From Acuticoccus sp. I52.16.1 (GTDB taxonomy: Bacteria; Pseudomonadota; Alphaproteobacteria; Rhizobiales; Amorphaceae): 64,000 nt of DNA. Below the pieces are notes generated by a model that was given only the letters and a program-made list of their open reading frames with translations, was not told where the DNA came from and made no database searches. Of this stretch, positions 1 to 11,226 are shown piece after piece. The DNA is taken from contig NZ_CP094828.1 in NCBI RefSeq assembly GCF_022865125.1, positions 186,001 through 250,000 of the forward strand, read 5' to 3'. A program made the translations under genes and the position numbers. Each line of letters starts with the position of its first letter. The first letter of the stretch is position 1.

Positions 1-448
1 CGACGAAGCGGGGCAGCATCGCCTCGATCTCGCCGCGCGTCGGACGCACGTCGGAGGTGGCGATCACCTCGCCCTCGGTGTCGTCCGTGGCTGTCGCCTC
101 GCCCCAGCGCACGGTGAACTCGTAGCTCTTGGCGCCGTCGACGACGTAGGGCACCGTCTTCGTCGCCTCGCCGAACGCGAGCGGCAGCATGCCGGTGGCG
201 ATCGGGTCGAGCGTTCCGGCGTGCCCGGCCTTCTCGGGGTTGAACAGCCGCTTCACCGCGCTCAGCGCCTGCGTCGAGGTCAGGCCCGAGGGCTTGTCGA
301 GGACGATCCACCCGTCGAGCTGGTTCTTCGGCTTGCCGCGGCGGCGTTGACCCTTCCCGCGGGGCTTATGCGGCGCCGGAACCTGCTCGCGTTCCAGGTC
401 GAATGTCCTCACGCGGTTCGTCTCCCATCTCATCTCGAAGTCGCTCAC
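1..448 (-). CDS. truB: tRNA pseudouridine(55) synthase TruB, 5' part only (runs off the window)
   Basis: Only about the first 149 residues are present; the C-terminal half lies left of base 1. TruB isomerises U55 in the tRNA T loop. The family opening [13 protein letters not shown] (about residues 46-58) and the catalytic-Asp motif GHAGTLDP (Asp81) are visible after a basic, Lys/Arg-rich leader. The GTG at 448 overlaps the rbfA stop (GTGA), suggesting translational coupling; an in-frame ATG at 433 is the alternative start. It is the last visible gene of the rimP-nusA-ylxR-infB-rbfA-truB cluster, a conserved arrangement linking tRNA modification with ribosome maturation. Confidence 0.95.
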   Translation of the reverse strand, partial: MSDFEMRWETNRVRTFDLEREQVPAPHKPRGKGQRRRGKPKNQLDGWIVLDKPSGLTSTQALSAVKRLFNPEKAGHAGTLDPIATGMLPLAFGEATKTVPYVVDGAKSYEFTVRWGEATATDDTEGEVIATSDVRPTRGEIEAMLPRFV

Positions 449-921
449 TCTTTCGTCTCGCCGTTGGGGTCGGCGGCGGATGTCCCCTCGCCGGCGAACG
501 TGCCGGGGGCGGCGCGCGGCGCCTCGCCCTCGGGCGCCGCGGCGGCCGTGTCGTCGTGCTGGATGTCGGCGGCGACGGTCGGTTCGGACAGGACGTCGCG
601 CATGCGGTCGTCGTCGTCGAACCGGGTGTCGAGCCGGAAGCGCAGCTCGGGCATGAACTTCATCTGCCGGATCTGGCGCGAGAGCTGCCCGCGCAGCGGC
701 TTGGCCTGCCGCGCCAGCGCCTTGACGATCGCGTCCGCGTTCTCTCCGCCGAGCGGCATGACGAAGACGGTGGCGATCTTCAGGTCGGGCGACATGCGCA
801 CCTCGGGCACCGTGATCGGCTGCCGGTCGAGGTCGGGATCATAGCTCCCGCCGCGCATCAGAATATCGGACAGAGCGTGGCGGACGAGCTCGCCCACGCG
901 CAGCTGGCGTTGTGATTGCAT
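445..921 (-). CDS. rbfA: 30S ribosome-binding factor RbfA
   Basis: 158 residues, a small KH-fold cold-shock factor that binds the 30S subunit during 16S 5'-end maturation. The N-terminus [18 protein letters not shown] and the stretch [22 protein letters not shown]-like (here [13 protein letters not shown]) are typical. A C-terminal tail of about 35 residues is acidic and Ala-rich ([15 protein letters not shown] onward) and longer than in enterobacteria, as often seen in alphaproteobacteria. It lies between infB and truB and shares a GTGA overlap with truB. The 205-bp gap to infB holds only GC-rich potential hairpins. Confidence 0.96.
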   Translation of the reverse strand: MQSQRQLRVGELVRHALSDILMRGGSYDPDLDRQPITVPEVRMSPDLKIATVFVMPLGGENADAIVKALARQAKPLRGQLSRQIRQMKFMPELRFRLDTRFDDDDRMRDVLSEPTVAADIQHDDTAAAAPEGEAPRAAPGTFAGEGTSAADPNGETKE

Positions 922-1126
922 GTTGATCGGTCACTTTTCCAAGCCGGAGTCGGACCGGCAAGATTCTCTCGCGCGCGGCCAGGCCGCACGGGTGAATTGT
1001 CACTCTAACGGAAATGGACGGCGCCCGCAGGAGTCCCGCGGGCGTCCGTTGTCCTCTCGCGCGGTCGGCCCGCCCGGCGGGCGACCGTGACCCGCGCCGA
1101 CCTCGGGCCGGCGCGGTGCGTGGAGG

Positions 1127-4100
1127 TTACGCGAGCGTGCGCTCCACCTCTTCGACACGGAAGCACTCGATCACGTCGCCTTCGCGAATGTCCTCGTACT
1201 TCTCGAACGCCATACCGCACTCCTGGCCGGCCTGGACGTCCTTCACCTCGTCCTTGAAGCGCTTGAGCGTCTTCAAGGTGCCTTCGTGGATCACGACGTT
1301 GTCGCGCAGCAGGCGCACGCCCGAGCCGCGCTCGACGATGCCCTCGGTGACGCGGCAACCGGCGACCTTGCCGACCTTCGTGATGTTGAAGACCTGCAGG
1401 ATCTGCGCGTAGCCGATGAACGTCTCGCGGCGTTCCGGCGCCAGCATGCCGGACATCGCCTCCTTCACGTCGTCGATCAGGTTGTAGATGATCGAGTAGT
1501 AACGGATCTCGACGCCCGCGCGCTCGGCCGCTTCGCGCGCCTGCTTGTTGGCGCGCACGTTGAAGCCGACGATGATGCCGCCGGTCGCGGCCGCCAGGGT
1601 CACGTCCGACTCGGTGATCGCGCCGACGCCCTGGTGCAGGATGCGGGCCGCCACCTCGTCGGTATTGAGCTTCTCGAGCGCGCCGACGATGGCTTCCGCC
1701 GAGCCCTGCACGTCCGCCTTGAGGACGATCGGGAACTCCGACAGACCCTGCGCCTGCAGGTTCGTCATCATCTGCTCGAGCGACATGGCGGTCGACGGGG
1801 CCGCGGAGGCCTCACGCTTCAGGCGGTCGCGATACTCGGTGATCTCGCGGGCACGCTGCTCGCTCTCGACCACCACGAACTGGTCACCGGCTTCCGGCGT
1901 GCCGTTGAGGCCGAGGACCTCCACCGGCATGGACGGACCGGCTTCCTTGACCCGCTCGCCCTGGTCGGTCACCAGCGCGCGCACCTTGCCCCACTCGGTG
2001 CCGGCGACGAGGATGTCGCCGACCTTGAGGGTGCCCTGCTGCACGAGGCAGGTCGCGACCGCGCCGCGGCCCTTGTCGAGCTGCGCCTCGACGACGACGC
2101 CCTGGGCCTCGCGGTCGGGGTTGGCCTTGAGTTCCAGGAACTCGGCCTGCAGCAGACAGGCGTTGAGCAGCTCGGGCAGCCCCTTGCCGGTCAGCGCCGA
2201 CACCTCGACGTCCTGCACGTCGCCCGAGAGGCTCTCGACGACGACGTCGTATTGCAGGAGATCGGTGCGCACGCGCGTCGGATCGGCGCCCGGCTTGTCG
2301 ATCTTGTTGATCGCCACGATCATCGGCACGCCGGCCGCCTTGGCGTGGCTGATCGCCTCCTGGGTCTGCGGCATGACGCCATCGTCCGCCGCCACGACCA
2401 GGATGACGATGTCGGTCGCCTTGGCGCCGCGGGCGCGCATCGCGGTGAACGCGGCGTGGCCGGGCGTGTCGAGGAAGGTCACCCTGCCGCCTTCGACTTC
2501 CACCTGGTAGGCGCCGATGTGCTGGGTGATGCCGCCGGCCTCACCCTGGACGACGTTGGCCTTGCGGATCGCGTCGAGCAGGCTCGTCTTGCCGTGGTCG
2601 ACGTGACCCATGATCGTGACGACCGGAGGCCGTGAGACGGCGTGCTCGGTGTCGATGTCGCGCTCCTCGAAGAGGCCGGTCTCGACGTCGGCCTCGGACA
2701 CACGCTTCACGGTATGGCCGAACTCCGTCACCACCAGCTCCGCCGTCTCGGCGTCGATGATGTCGGTGATCTTGTGCATCTGCCCCTCTTTCATGAGGAG
2801 CTTGATGACGTCCACGCCACGTTCGGACATACGGGCCGCGAGGTCCTGGATGGAAATCGCGTCGGGGATGGTCACTTCACGCATAATCTTCTCGCGCGGA
2901 CCAGAACGCGATCCGCCGCGCTTTTCCTTTTCACGGCGACGGCGCAGAGCGGCCAGCGACCGGCCGCGCTCGGTATCGTCCTCGAGCGCGGTGGTGATCG
3001 TCAGCTTCGTCTTGCGGCGATCGTCGCCCTTCGTGGCGGTCTTGGTCGGCGTGGCGCGGGCCTTCTTGGCCTTGGCCGATGCCGCCTCGTCCTCCTCCAG
3101 CGCGTCCTTGCGGCGCACCGGAGCAGCGCCACGGGTGCTGCGGGTTTCCGTCGTCTCCGCCGTCGCGGCGGACGCGTCGGCGGCCTTGTTGGCGGCCTCC
3201 TCGGCTTCCTTGGCGGCGCGGCGTGCGGCGAGCTCGGCCTCGGCCTGGCGGCGGGCCTCCTCACGCTCCTTGCGCAGCTCCTCCTCGGCGAGCTGGCGCT
3301 TGGCCGCGTCGATCGCCTCACGCTCGCGTACGGCCTCTTCCTGGGCGCGCAGCTTCTGCTCGCTCTCCTGGGAACGGGCCATGGCGAGGGCGCGGGCGCG
3401 GGCCTCCTGCTCGGCACGCGAGAGGGTGCGATGCACCTGGCCGCCGCCTTGACGGCGCTGGCCGCCGCGGTCGCCGGCACGATCGTTCCGATCGTTGCGG
3501 TCCGTCCGGCTGGGGGCACCGGCGTTGCGGTCGCGACCGCCGCGCGCTTCCGGACGCTCGCTGCGCACTTCGCCACGGGCGCCGGCACCGCGGGGACCCG
3601 GGGTGGAGGCGTGGGCGGAGCGGCGGCGCGGATTGTCGTCGGACGCGGGGGCGGGCGCCGGCGGCGCGGTGCGCACCTCGGCCTTGCCGATGATCCTGGG
3701 ACGCGCGGACATGTTGAGGGCCTGCGCGGCCAGTTCGTCGGCGGTCGGCTTCTGATCGCGCGCCGTGGTCTCCGCCGGCGCGTCGGACCCGACGTCGGCA
3801 CCCGGTGCGGGGGCCGCCGAGCTCTCGGCGGCGGGCGCCGGAGCGGAGGCCGCGGCGGTGGGAGCCGGAGCGTCGGACTGAGCGGCGGCGGCGGGCGTCT
3901 CGGACGCTGGCGTCGGCGCGGAAGCCTCGGTCGCCTGCGCCGGAGACCGGCGCGGCGCTTCCGCGGCTGGGGCCGCAGGCTGGCGACGCGGCTCCGCGGC
4001 AGGTGCCGGGGCGTCCTGCCCAGGTACCATCACACGGCGCTGCTTCTTCTTTTCGACAACGACCGACTTCGTACGGCCATGGGAAAAGCTCTGGCGTACA

Positions 4101-4186
4101 GTGCCCTTCTCCACGCCGCCGCGGCGCAGCGACAACGTCTGCTTACGGCCGCCAGCCTGTTCGCCGGTGTCGTTCGTTTCGCTCAT
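1127..4186 (-). CDS. infB: Translation initiation factor IF-2
   Basis: 1,019 residues. IF-2 is the GTPase that places initiator fMet-tRNA on the 30S subunit and promotes subunit joining. GTPase motifs are all present: G1 GHVDHGKT (527-534), G3 DTPGHAAF (573-580) and G4 NKID (627-630). The first ~400 residues are low-complexity: an Ala/Pro-rich segment, an Arg/Gly/Asp-rich segment and a charged coiled coil around 257-330, as is usual for long alphaproteobacterial IF-2. Residues 430-520 contain the IF2-N-type region. The start ATG at 4186 overlaps the end of ylxR, so the two are probably co-translated. Confidence 0.98.
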   Translation of the reverse strand: MSETNDTGEQAGGRKQTLSLRRGGVEKGTVRQSFSHGRTKSVVVEKKKQRRVMVPGQDAPAPAAEPRRQPAAPAAEAPRRSPAQATEASAPTPASETPAAAAQSDAPAPTAAASAPAPAAESSAAPAPGADVGSDAPAETTARDQKPTADELAAQALNMSARPRIIGKAEVRTAPPAPAPASDDNPRRRSAHASTPGPRGAGARGEVRSERPEARGGRDRNAGAPSRTDRNDRNDRAGDRGGQRRQGGGQVHRTLSRAEQEARARALAMARSQESEQKLRAQEEAVREREAIDAAKRQLAEEELRKEREEARRQAEAELAARRAAKEAEEAANKAADASAATAETTETRSTRGAAPVRRKDALEEDEAASAKAKKARATPTKTATKGDDRRKTKLTITTALEDDTERGRSLAALRRRREKEKRGGSRSGPREKIMREVTIPDAISIQDLAARMSERGVDVIKLLMKEGQMHKITDIIDAETAELVVTEFGHTVKRVSEADVETGLFEERDIDTEHAVSRPPVVTIMGHVDHGKTSLLDAIRKANVVQGEAGGITQHIGAYQVEVEGGRVTFLDTPGHAAFTAMRARGAKATDIVILVVAADDGVMPQTQEAISHAKAAGVPMIVAINKIDKPGADPTRVRTDLLQYDVVVESLSGDVQDVEVSALTGKGLPELLNACLLQAEFLELKANPDREAQGVVVEAQLDKGRGAVATCLVQQGTLKVGDILVAGTEWGKVRALVTDQGERVKEAGPSMPVEVLGLNGTPEAGDQFVVVESEQRAREITEYRDRLKREASAAPSTAMSLEQMMTNLQAQGLSEFPIVLKADVQGSAEAIVGALEKLNTDEVAARILHQGVGAITESDVTLAAATGGIIVGFNVRANKQAREAAERAGVEIRYYSIIYNLIDDVKEAMSGMLAPERRETFIGYAQILQVFNITKVGKVAGCRVTEGIVERGSGVRLLRDNVVIHEGTLKTLKRFKDEVKDVQAGQECGMAFEKYEDIREGDVIECFRVEEVERTLA

Positions 4187-4851
4187 ATAGCAATAGGTCC
4201 TGCGAACCGAAGTTCGTCGGGTTGATCAGGATGCGTCTCGTCGTGCGTGCCGCCAAACAGGTACACGCGCAAGCGCGCCGCATCCAGGATAAAGAGTTCG
4301 CTTAGTCGACCAATCGCCAGTGCGGCATGAACCACACGCTCACGACCCAGAGTGCGTTCCAGCTCGGCTGAATCGAACACGTCGACCACTGTCATCTTGT
4401 TATGGAGATCGAAGGCGTTTTTGGCAAGCGCCTCGACCTTACGTCGCCCGTCCGGAGCCCCATCCGCCGCGCAGATCAGGCCGCATACCTGTCCTGTCGC
4501 CAGGGCGGCCTTCACCTTTTCGAAGCCTCGGGTCACCAGACCGGCCTTGTGGGCGAACGCCAAACGCTGCAGCGCCGCCTGCCGCAACAGGGCTTCGACC
4601 TGCTCCGGCAAGGTCTCAGATACGACGACCTGAGCCTTGAATCCACGGGCGAAGGCGCGCTTTTTCACCGCAGCCGCGATGCTCGCCGCCGTCCCGTCCA
4701 CCCACACGCCCCGACCGGGGAGCTTGCGGCGGATGTCCGGCACGACGCCGTCGTCCGGCGACAGCACGAAACGAATCATCGTCTCGGGCGCGCCGACGCG
4801 GCGCGTCACCACGCAGGTGCGCGTGGACGGCTTTTCGCGGCGCGCCGTCAG
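4183..4851 (-). CDS. ylxR: YlxR-family RNA-binding protein with C-terminal L7Ae-like domain
   Basis: Small protein of the nusA-infB cluster. The N-terminal YlxR (DUF448) fold is recognisable from RTCVVTR, MIRFV and KLPGRGVWV; the C-terminal half ([19 protein letters not shown] onward) resembles the L7Ae/YlxQ RNA-binding domain, a fusion common in alphaproteobacteria. The first standard start is GTG at 4812, but this would cut off the conserved Arg-Thr-Cys just before it. Upstream in frame there is no ATG, GTG or TTG before a stop; only a CTG at 4851 that overlaps the nusA stop as CTGA. I place the start there by inference (222 aa); 4812 (209 aa) is the conservative choice. It overlaps infB by 4 nt. 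Confidence 0.88.
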   Translation of the reverse strand: MTARREKPSTRTCVVTRRVGAPETMIRFVLSPDDGVVPDIRRKLPGRGVWVDGTAASIAAAVKKRAFARGFKAQVVVSETLPEQVEALLRQAALQRLAFAHKAGLVTRGFEKVKAALATGQVCGLICAADGAPDGRRKVEALAKNAFDLHNKMTVVDVFDSAELERTLGRERVVHAALAIGRLSELFILDAARLRVYLFGGTHDETHPDQPDELRFAGPIAI

Positions 4852-6470
4852 TTTGCGTTCTCCAGCGGCTCTTCGCCCTCGGCGAGGTCCTCTTCCTCCG
4901 GCTCGGACTCACCGGCGAGGTCTTCCTCGGTGATCCAGCCGGCGAGAACGCGCGCCGTCATGATCATCTGCTCCGCGTCACCGCGCGAGATGCCGAATTC
5001 GGAGAGCGGGCCGGTGTGACGCACCGTCTCCGAGCCGCGCTTCTCGACCCAGCCGACGAGATCGTCCGGGACCGAACCGGCGAAATCTTCCAAATTCTTC
5101 ACATCGTCGTTGCCGAGCGCCACCATCATCGCGGTGGTGATGCCGGGGACCTCGCGCAGATCGTCGTCGACGCCCAGCTCGCGCCGGGTCTCGTCGGCCT
5201 GCCGCTCCATCTCCTCGAGGTTCTCGCGGGCGCGGGCCTGGATCTCCTCGGCGGTCTCCTCGTCGAAGCCTTCGATGGAGGCGATCTCGTCCACCTCGAC
5301 GTAGGCGACCTCCTCCATGGAGGTGAAGCCCTCGGACGCCAGCAGCTGGCCGACCACTTCGTCGACGTTGAGACCGTCGACGAAGAGCTGCGTGCGCTCC
5401 TGGAATTCCTTCTGACGGCGCTCGGACTCCTCGGCCTCTGTCAGGATGTCGATATCCCAGCCGGTGAGCTGCGAGGCGAGGCGCACGTTCTGGCCGCGGC
5501 GGCCGATGGCGAGCGAGAGCTGCTCGTCCGGCACGACGACCTCGATGCGCTCGGTGTCTTCGTCGAGGACGACCTTGGCGACCTCGGCCGGCTGCAACGC
5601 GTTGACGATGAAGGTGGCCGCATCCGGCGACCAGGGGATGATGTCGATCTTCTCGCCCTGCTGCTCCTGCACGACGGCCTGCACGCGAGAGCCGCGCATA
5701 CCGACGCAGGCGCCCACCGGGTCGATCGACGAATCGTTGGAGATGACGGCGATCTTGGCGCGCGAGCCCGGATCGCGGGCGACCGATTTGACCTCGATGA
5801 CGCCGTCGTAGATCTCCGGGACCTCCTGGCGGAACAGCATCGCGGTGAACTGCGGGTGCGTGCGGCTGAGGAAGATCTGCGGCCCGCGCGGCTCGCGGCG
5901 CACGTCCATGACGTAGGCGCGGATACGGTCGCCGGGGCGGAAGACCTCGCGCGGGATGAGCTGGTCGCGCCGGCAGATCGCCTCGCCGCGGCCCAGGTCG
6001 ACGATGACGTTGCCGTACTCGGCGCGCTTGACGATGCCGTTGATGATGTCGCCGACGCGGTCCTTGTACTCGTCGTATTGGCGGTCACGCTCGGCCTCGC
6101 GCACCTTCTGCACGATCACCTGCTTGGCCGACTGCGTGGCGACGCGGCCGAACTCGATCGGCGGCAGCGGGTCGGCGATGAAGTCGCCCACGTGCGCGTC
6201 GGGATTCTTGGCCAGCGCATCGGCGAGCGAGATCTGCGTGGCGGGGTTCTCCACCTCGTCCACCACCAGGAGCAGGCGCTGCAGGCGCGTTTCGCCGGAC
6301 TTCGGATTGATCTCGGCGCGGATCTCGGTCTCCTGACCGTAGCGGGCGCGGGCGGCCTTCTGGATCGCGTCTTCCATCGCCTCGATGACGATGGCTCGGT
6401 CGATCTGCTTCTCCCGCGCCACCGCATCGGCGATCTGCAACAACTCCAGCTTGTTCGCGCTGACTGCCAT
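4848..6470 (-). CDS. nusA: Transcription termination/antitermination factor NusA
   Basis: 540 residues. NusA binds RNA polymerase and nascent RNA and modulates pausing, termination and antitermination. Domain order fits: N-terminal polymerase-binding domain (1-~130), S1 domain (~135-205), KH1 with GMRGSR (257-262), KH2 with IGRRGQN (322-328), then two helix-hairpin-helix acidic repeats (about 360-510) and a very acidic tail. The start ATG at 6470 follows GGAAACCTT and matches the usual N-terminus ([20 protein letters not shown]); an open frame continues upstream but is not conserved-looking. It is followed by ylxR with an overlapping start and stop. Confidence 0.97.
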   Translation of the reverse strand: MAVSANKLELLQIADAVAREKQIDRAIVIEAMEDAIQKAARARYGQETEIRAEINPKSGETRLQRLLLVVDEVENPATQISLADALAKNPDAHVGDFIADPLPPIEFGRVATQSAKQVIVQKVREAERDRQYDEYKDRVGDIINGIVKRAEYGNVIVDLGRGEAICRRDQLIPREVFRPGDRIRAYVMDVRREPRGPQIFLSRTHPQFTAMLFRQEVPEIYDGVIEVKSVARDPGSRAKIAVISNDSSIDPVGACVGMRGSRVQAVVQEQQGEKIDIIPWSPDAATFIVNALQPAEVAKVVLDEDTERIEVVVPDEQLSLAIGRRGQNVRLASQLTGWDIDILTEAEESERRQKEFQERTQLFVDGLNVDEVVGQLLASEGFTSMEEVAYVEVDEIASIEGFDEETAEEIQARARENLEEMERQADETRRELGVDDDLREVPGITTAMMVALGNDDVKNLEDFAGSVPDDLVGWVEKRGSETVRHTGPLSEFGISRGDAEQMIMTARVLAGWITEEDLAGESEPEEEDLAEGEEPLENAN

Positions 6471-6601
6471 AAGGTTTCCGTCCCACTCCAGGCCGCACGC
6501 GCGCCGCGCCGGCCTTGTCCGTTCGGGGATAGCCCCACTCGTCCGTCGCCTACCGGCCCTGGACATCCGCATCGGCCCGCGGGCCGTACTCACACCGGCC
6601 C

Positions 6602-6639
6602 CGGCGGGCCGTCTCGAAACGTCCCGGCGGACCGTCTCG
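6602..6639. repeat. Short imperfect direct repeat between rimP and nusA
   Basis: The 15-bp unit CGGCGGGCCGTCTCG (6602-6616) recurs at 6625-6639 with one mismatch. The whole 209-bp gap between rimP and nusA (6471-6679) is GC-rich with several self-complementary runs, including CGTCCCG/CGGGACG arms. I see no coding sequence here. It may form transcript structure upstream of nusA, but no specific function is supported. Confidence 0.4.
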
Positions 6640-6679
6640 GCCGCGCCCCGCGGGACGCTCCCGATCGGCCCCGCCGGGC

Positions 6680-7216
6680 CTAGTTCATCGCCGCCTTCTT
6701 GCCGGCTTTGAGCGACTGCTCGACCAGCGCGTCGGTCAGGACCAGACGCGCGTCGGAGAGTTCGCCCAGCGGCACATGGACCTTTTCGCCCCCGATCTCG
6801 GCCATGCGCACATGCACGGCGTCACCTTCGAGGCCGAGAATCACGCCGCGCCACCGGCGGCGGCCGTCGATCGGAATCGCCGTCTCCAGCTTGGCTTCGT
6901 GACCCGACCAGCGCTCGAAATCCTCCCGGCGGACCAACGGACGATCGATTCCGGGGGACGAGATTTCCAGATGATACGCCTTCGAGATCGGATCGTCGAC
7001 ATCGAGCGCCGGCGACACCGCGTGGCTGATCGCCTCGCAATCCTCGACGGTGAGCGTGCCGTCCGGGCGCTCGGCCATGATCTGCAGCGTACAGCCGTTC
7101 TGCGCCGTGACGCGGATGCGCACGAGGCGGTAGCCCAACCCTTCCAGGCTCGGCATCACGACCCGCGCGATTCGCGCCTCGAGCCCGGTTTCGGTGATGA
7201 TCCGGTCGTCGTCCAA
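6680..7216 (-). CDS. rimP: Ribosome maturation factor RimP
   Basis: 178 residues, cytoplasmic factor for 30S assembly. Typical motifs are present: [38 protein letters not shown] and the strongly conserved [20 protein letters not shown]. The start is TTG at 7216, chosen because a TGA closes the frame a few codons upstream and GAGG (7226-7223) sits six T residues before it. That spacer is part of a run of eight T that continues into the TTG. An upstream ATG at 7232 is in another frame and would join rimP only if one T were lost. First gene of the nusA-infB cluster. Confidence 0.95.
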   Translation of the reverse strand: MDDDRIITETGLEARIARVVMPSLEGLGYRLVRIRVTAQNGCTLQIMAERPDGTLTVEDCEAISHAVSPALDVDDPISKAYHLEISSPGIDRPLVRREDFERWSGHEAKLETAIPIDGRRRWRGVILGLEGDAVHVRMAEIGGEKVHVPLGELSDARLVLTDALVEQSLKAGKKAAMN

Positions 7217-7370
7217 AAAAAACCTCGTTCATCCCGGCGGTTGTGGCTGTGGGGTGCCGCGGGCCATGCGGGGGCATGTCGCGTCGCGGCAGGAGGGACA
7301 GCACAAACGCCGAATGGGCCGGCCCCCGAAGGCGCCAACCCGGTTTAAACTGAGAACCTGAGTGTGGCGG

Positions 7371-7904
7371 TTAGATAGCCCGGCGCTGCGCGGGGTGCAA
7401 GTCCTGCGGTCCGCTCAGCGGCGCGAACGCCTCGACCACATGCTCGTAGACGTCGCGCTTGAACGGCACCACCAGCGACGGCACCGCCGCCAGCGACTCC
7501 CACTTCCAGCGCGAAAACTCCACGCTGTGCCCGTCCGGCGGTTCGGTGACGTTGATTTCGCCCTCTTGCCCCAGGAAGCGGAAGGCGAACCAGCGCTGCG
7601 CCTGACCCTTGTAGCGGCCGCGCCAGGAGGCGACGTCCTTGGGAAGGTCGTAGTGGAGCCAGCCGTCGACCTCGCCGATCAGCTCGACCGAGCGCACGCT
7701 GGTCTCCTCGTAGAGCTCGCGGTGGGCGGCCTCGAGCGGGGCTTCGCCGGGGTCGATCCCGCCTTGCGGCATCTGCCAGGAATAGCTGGGGACGACACCG
7801 CGCGAGGCGCGCTTGCCGAGGAAGATCTGCCCGTCGGCCGCGAACAAGGCGATGCCGACGCACAGGCGGTAGCCCTTGCGGGGCGATGCGGCCAGAAGGC
7901 TCAT
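7371..7904 (-). CDS. rppH: RNA pyrophosphohydrolase RppH (Nudix)
   Basis: 177 residues. RppH removes pyrophosphate from 5'-triphosphate mRNA and so opens it to 5'-end-dependent decay. The Nudix box is complete: it runs from GGIDPGE (48-54) to RELYEE (62-67), with the catalytic acidic residues in place. The N-terminal KGYRLCVGIALF and the SYSWQMPQGGID context are typical of the RppH branch of Nudix enzymes. The ATG overlaps the stop of the upstream peroxidase gene (ATGA), so the two are likely co-translated. Confidence 0.93.
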   Translation of the reverse strand: MSLLAASPRKGYRLCVGIALFAADGQIFLGKRASRGVVPSYSWQMPQGGIDPGEAPLEAAHRELYEETSVRSVELIGEVDGWLHYDLPKDVASWRGRYKGQAQRWFAFRFLGQEGEINVTEPPDGHSVEFSRWKWESLAAVPSLVVPFKRDVYEHVVEAFAPLSGPQDLHPAQRRAI

Positions 7905-8527
7905 CGCGGCCCCGGCGCCGAGAGCGCGCGCTCGACCGCGTCCATCACCTGTGGCGATCGCGGCGACATGTAGGACGGGAAGGTGGCGATGACGCGCCCG
8001 TCCCGCCCGATCACGATCTTGTGGAAGTTCCACGCCGGCACCGCCTGCCGCCCGGCGCTGCGGCGCGCCCAGGCGTAGAGCGGATGCGCCCCGCGCCCGG
8101 TGACGACGGCCTTCTCCAGCATCGGGAACGACACGTCGTAGCGGGCCGAGCAGAAGCCGGCGATCTCACTGTTGCTGCCCGGCTCCTGGCCGGCGAAGTC
8201 GTTCGACGGGACGCCGAGGACGGTGAGGCCGCGCGCGCCGTACATGTCGTTCAGCGCCTCCAGCCCCTCGTATTGCGGCGTGAAGGCGCAGCGCGAGGCG
8301 GTGTTGACCAGCAGCACGACGCGGCCGGCGAAGCGATCGGCGGCGAGCGGCCGGCCGTGGATGTCGTTCAGCGTCAGGGCGTGCCAGTCGATCTGGGTGG
8401 TGGAGATCTGGCTGGTCTGCGCGGTGACGGTCCGGGCAGCCATGGCGATCCCGAAGGCGGACGCCGCCGCGGCGATGGCGGCCACCTTGAATACGGTTGC
8501 CGGCGCTGCGGCGATCGGACCCCTCAT
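7901..8527 (-). CDS. Glutathione peroxidase-family protein, exported
   Basis: 208 residues. The GPx fold is shown by NTASRCAFTPQYEGLEAL with the peroxidatic Cys80, the LGVPSNDFAGQEPGS motif with Gln114, and WNFHK at 166-170. Such enzymes reduce hydroperoxides with glutathione or thioredoxin. The first ~36 residues contain a basic start, a hydrophobic Ala-rich stretch and an AxA-like site, so export to the periplasm is likely; most bacterial BtuE-type GPx lack a signal. The usual Cys of the second motif (PCNQF) is Ser here (PSNDF). It precedes and overlaps rppH. Electron donor is unknown. Confidence 0.87.
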   Translation of the reverse strand: MRGPIAAAPATVFKVAAIAAAASAFGIAMAARTVTAQTSQISTTQIDWHALTLNDIHGRPLAADRFAGRVVLLVNTASRCAFTPQYEGLEALNDMYGARGLTVLGVPSNDFAGQEPGSNSEIAGFCSARYDVSFPMLEKAVVTGRGAHPLYAWARRSAGRQAVPAWNFHKIVIGRDGRVIATFPSYMSPRSPQVMDAVERALSAPGPR

Positions 8528-8661
8528 GGGCGCTCCTCGAGAATCAGGGGGCGAGCCAAGTCCGGCTCACGGAGGGCTTGTAGCATATCACGGCCCGCCG
8601 GTGCCCATCGGGGGATAGGAATAGCCAATCCATGCTGGTGATGTGAACCGTTACCGCAACG

Positions 8662-8676
8662 AAGTTTGCAAAACTT
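8662..8676. promoter_or_regulatory. Inverted repeat upstream of the peroxidase gene
   Basis: AAGTTT-GCA-AAACTT is a perfect 6-3-6 inverted repeat in the 246-bp gap between the dehydrogenase stop and the peroxidase start, about 135 bp upstream of that start. It is AT-rich against a GC-rich background, which favours a protein-binding site. No regulator is identified. Confidence 0.4.
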
Positions 8677-8773
8677 TGCGCCAGGTCAGGTGCGCCGGCC
8701 GGTCCTCGACGGCGCCGAGGTCGGCCGGCGGCACCCTTGCCGTCACGCCGCGGCGCGGGAGCTGCGGGGGGCA

Positions 8774-9598
8774 TCAGTCCCGGTTCTGGACGCGGTCCAT
8801 GACGCGGCCGGCACGCATGAAGGCCTGGCCCACCATGGAGCGGGCCAGCGCCACCGGGGCGAGCGCCGCGGCGGAGACCGGGCCGATCATCACCGTGGAC
8901 TGGCGGCCGAGCGCGGCGAGGGACTGGCGCGCCACCTTCTCCGGGCTCATCGCACCGGGGATCGCGGTTCCGGTATAGCCCGCGCGGGTGCCGAACCCGG
9001 TGCGCACCGCCCCCGGACATGCGGCGAGCACGTCGACCGGCCGGCCGTCCAGCTCGGCGACGAGCGCCTCGGTGAAGGAGAGGATCATCGCCTTGGCCGC
9101 GGCGTAGGTCGCGAAGGTCGGCACGGGGACGAACGCGGTCGACGAGGCGACGTTGATGAGCCCGGCACGGGTCCCACTCTCCTGCGCACGCCCGATCATG
9201 CCGGGCAGCAGGCGGTGGGTCAGCGCCAGAACCGCCTCGACGTCGACCCGTATGGTCGCCTGGTGGCGCGCCCAGTCGACGTCCAGGAAGTTGCCGACCG
9301 CCCCGACCCCGGCGTTGTTGACGAGGAGGTCGCACCCCGCCTCCTCCGCCGCCCGGGCGACGGCGTCGATCCCGTCGGGCGTGGCGAGATCGGCGACGAC
9401 GGTGCGCACGCGCGTCCCGAACTCGGCCTCGTATTCGGCGAGCCTGGCGGCGTCGCGGCCGGTGAGGACGAGGTCGGTGGCGAGCGGCATCTCGCGCACG
9501 AAGGCCTCGCCGATGCCGCCGGTGGCACCGGTGACGAGGGCGCATCGGGGCGGCTCGCGATGCGGCCGCAGTCTGTCTTTCAATCGCTCGTGCATCAT
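8774..9598 (-). CDS. Short-chain dehydrogenase/reductase (SDR)
   Basis: 274 residues. Classical SDR: the nucleotide-binding TGATGGIG (23-30), NNAG (94-97), catalytic Ser152/153 and Tyr165-x3-Lys169 (YAAAK). The acid-residue position after beta-2 reads TGRDAARL, which favours NADP(H). C-terminal residues beyond 250 are hydrophobic. The start is one of two adjacent ATGs at 9598 and 9595; a longer frame reaching 9721 would run through the citrate synthase terminator and is rejected. The substrate cannot be told. It is a single-gene unit. Confidence 0.85.
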   Translation of the reverse strand: MMHERLKDRLRPHREPPRCALVTGATGGIGEAFVREMPLATDLVLTGRDAARLAEYEAEFGTRVRTVVADLATPDGIDAVARAAEEAGCDLLVNNAGVGAVGNFLDVDWARHQATIRVDVEAVLALTHRLLPGMIGRAQESGTRAGLINVASSTAFVPVPTFATYAAAKAMILSFTEALVAELDGRPVDVLAACPGAVRTGFGTRAGYTGTAIPGAMSPEKVARQSLAALGRQSTVMIGPVSAAALAPVALARSMVGQAFMRAGRVMDRVQNRD

Positions 9599-9685
9599 CG
9601 GGCGATACTGATCCTCTCCGCCGGCCGCTGTCGAGCCGTCATTCGTCGCAGGCGTGCGGGTCCGCCGGGCGCACTGCCCGGCACG

Positions 9686-9718
9686 AAAAAAGCGCGCCAC
9701 CCGGAGGTGACGCGCTTT
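9686..9718 (-). terminator. Intrinsic terminator of gltA
   Basis: Read on the minus strand, AAAGCGCGTCACC pairs with GGTGGCGCGCTTT around a TCCG loop and is followed by a run of T. It lies 23 bases past the gltA stop. This is the clearest Rho-independent terminator in the window and separates gltA from the SDR gene. Confidence 0.92.
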
Positions 9719-9740
9719 CATCTGCCGAAGTCCGGGCCGG

Positions 9741-11033
<1,293 letters not shown>

Positions 11034-11226
11034 CGTCGGCTCCAGTGTTGGCCAAGCCAGGGGTGCCCGCCGGGCACGCCGACGAGCGCAAAAATCGTCT
11101 GAAGCCCACTATCCGAAGCCGCCCTCCCCTTCAAGCCTGACGTGAGCGCAGGCCCCTGACACGCCTCGCCGATCGGCAGTTCATTGCCTCTTTTCGAGCG
11201 CTTGACGGAGGCGTAGGGGAGAAAGG

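Noticed and set aside
1019-1050. Terminator after infB
   Set aside because: Complementary GC arms exist, but there is no T run and rbfA follows in the conserved operon; too weak to call.
2642-4225. Long plus-strand frame opposite infB
   Set aside because: It is the mirror of the low-complexity, high-GC infB reading frame and shows no protein family; the same holds for long frames opposite nusA, bamA, the CoxL-like gene and rpsB-side genes.
9598-9721. Longer N-terminus for the short-chain dehydrogenase
   Set aside because: It would translate through the gltA terminator hairpin and has no family match; the start at 9598 or 9595 fits.
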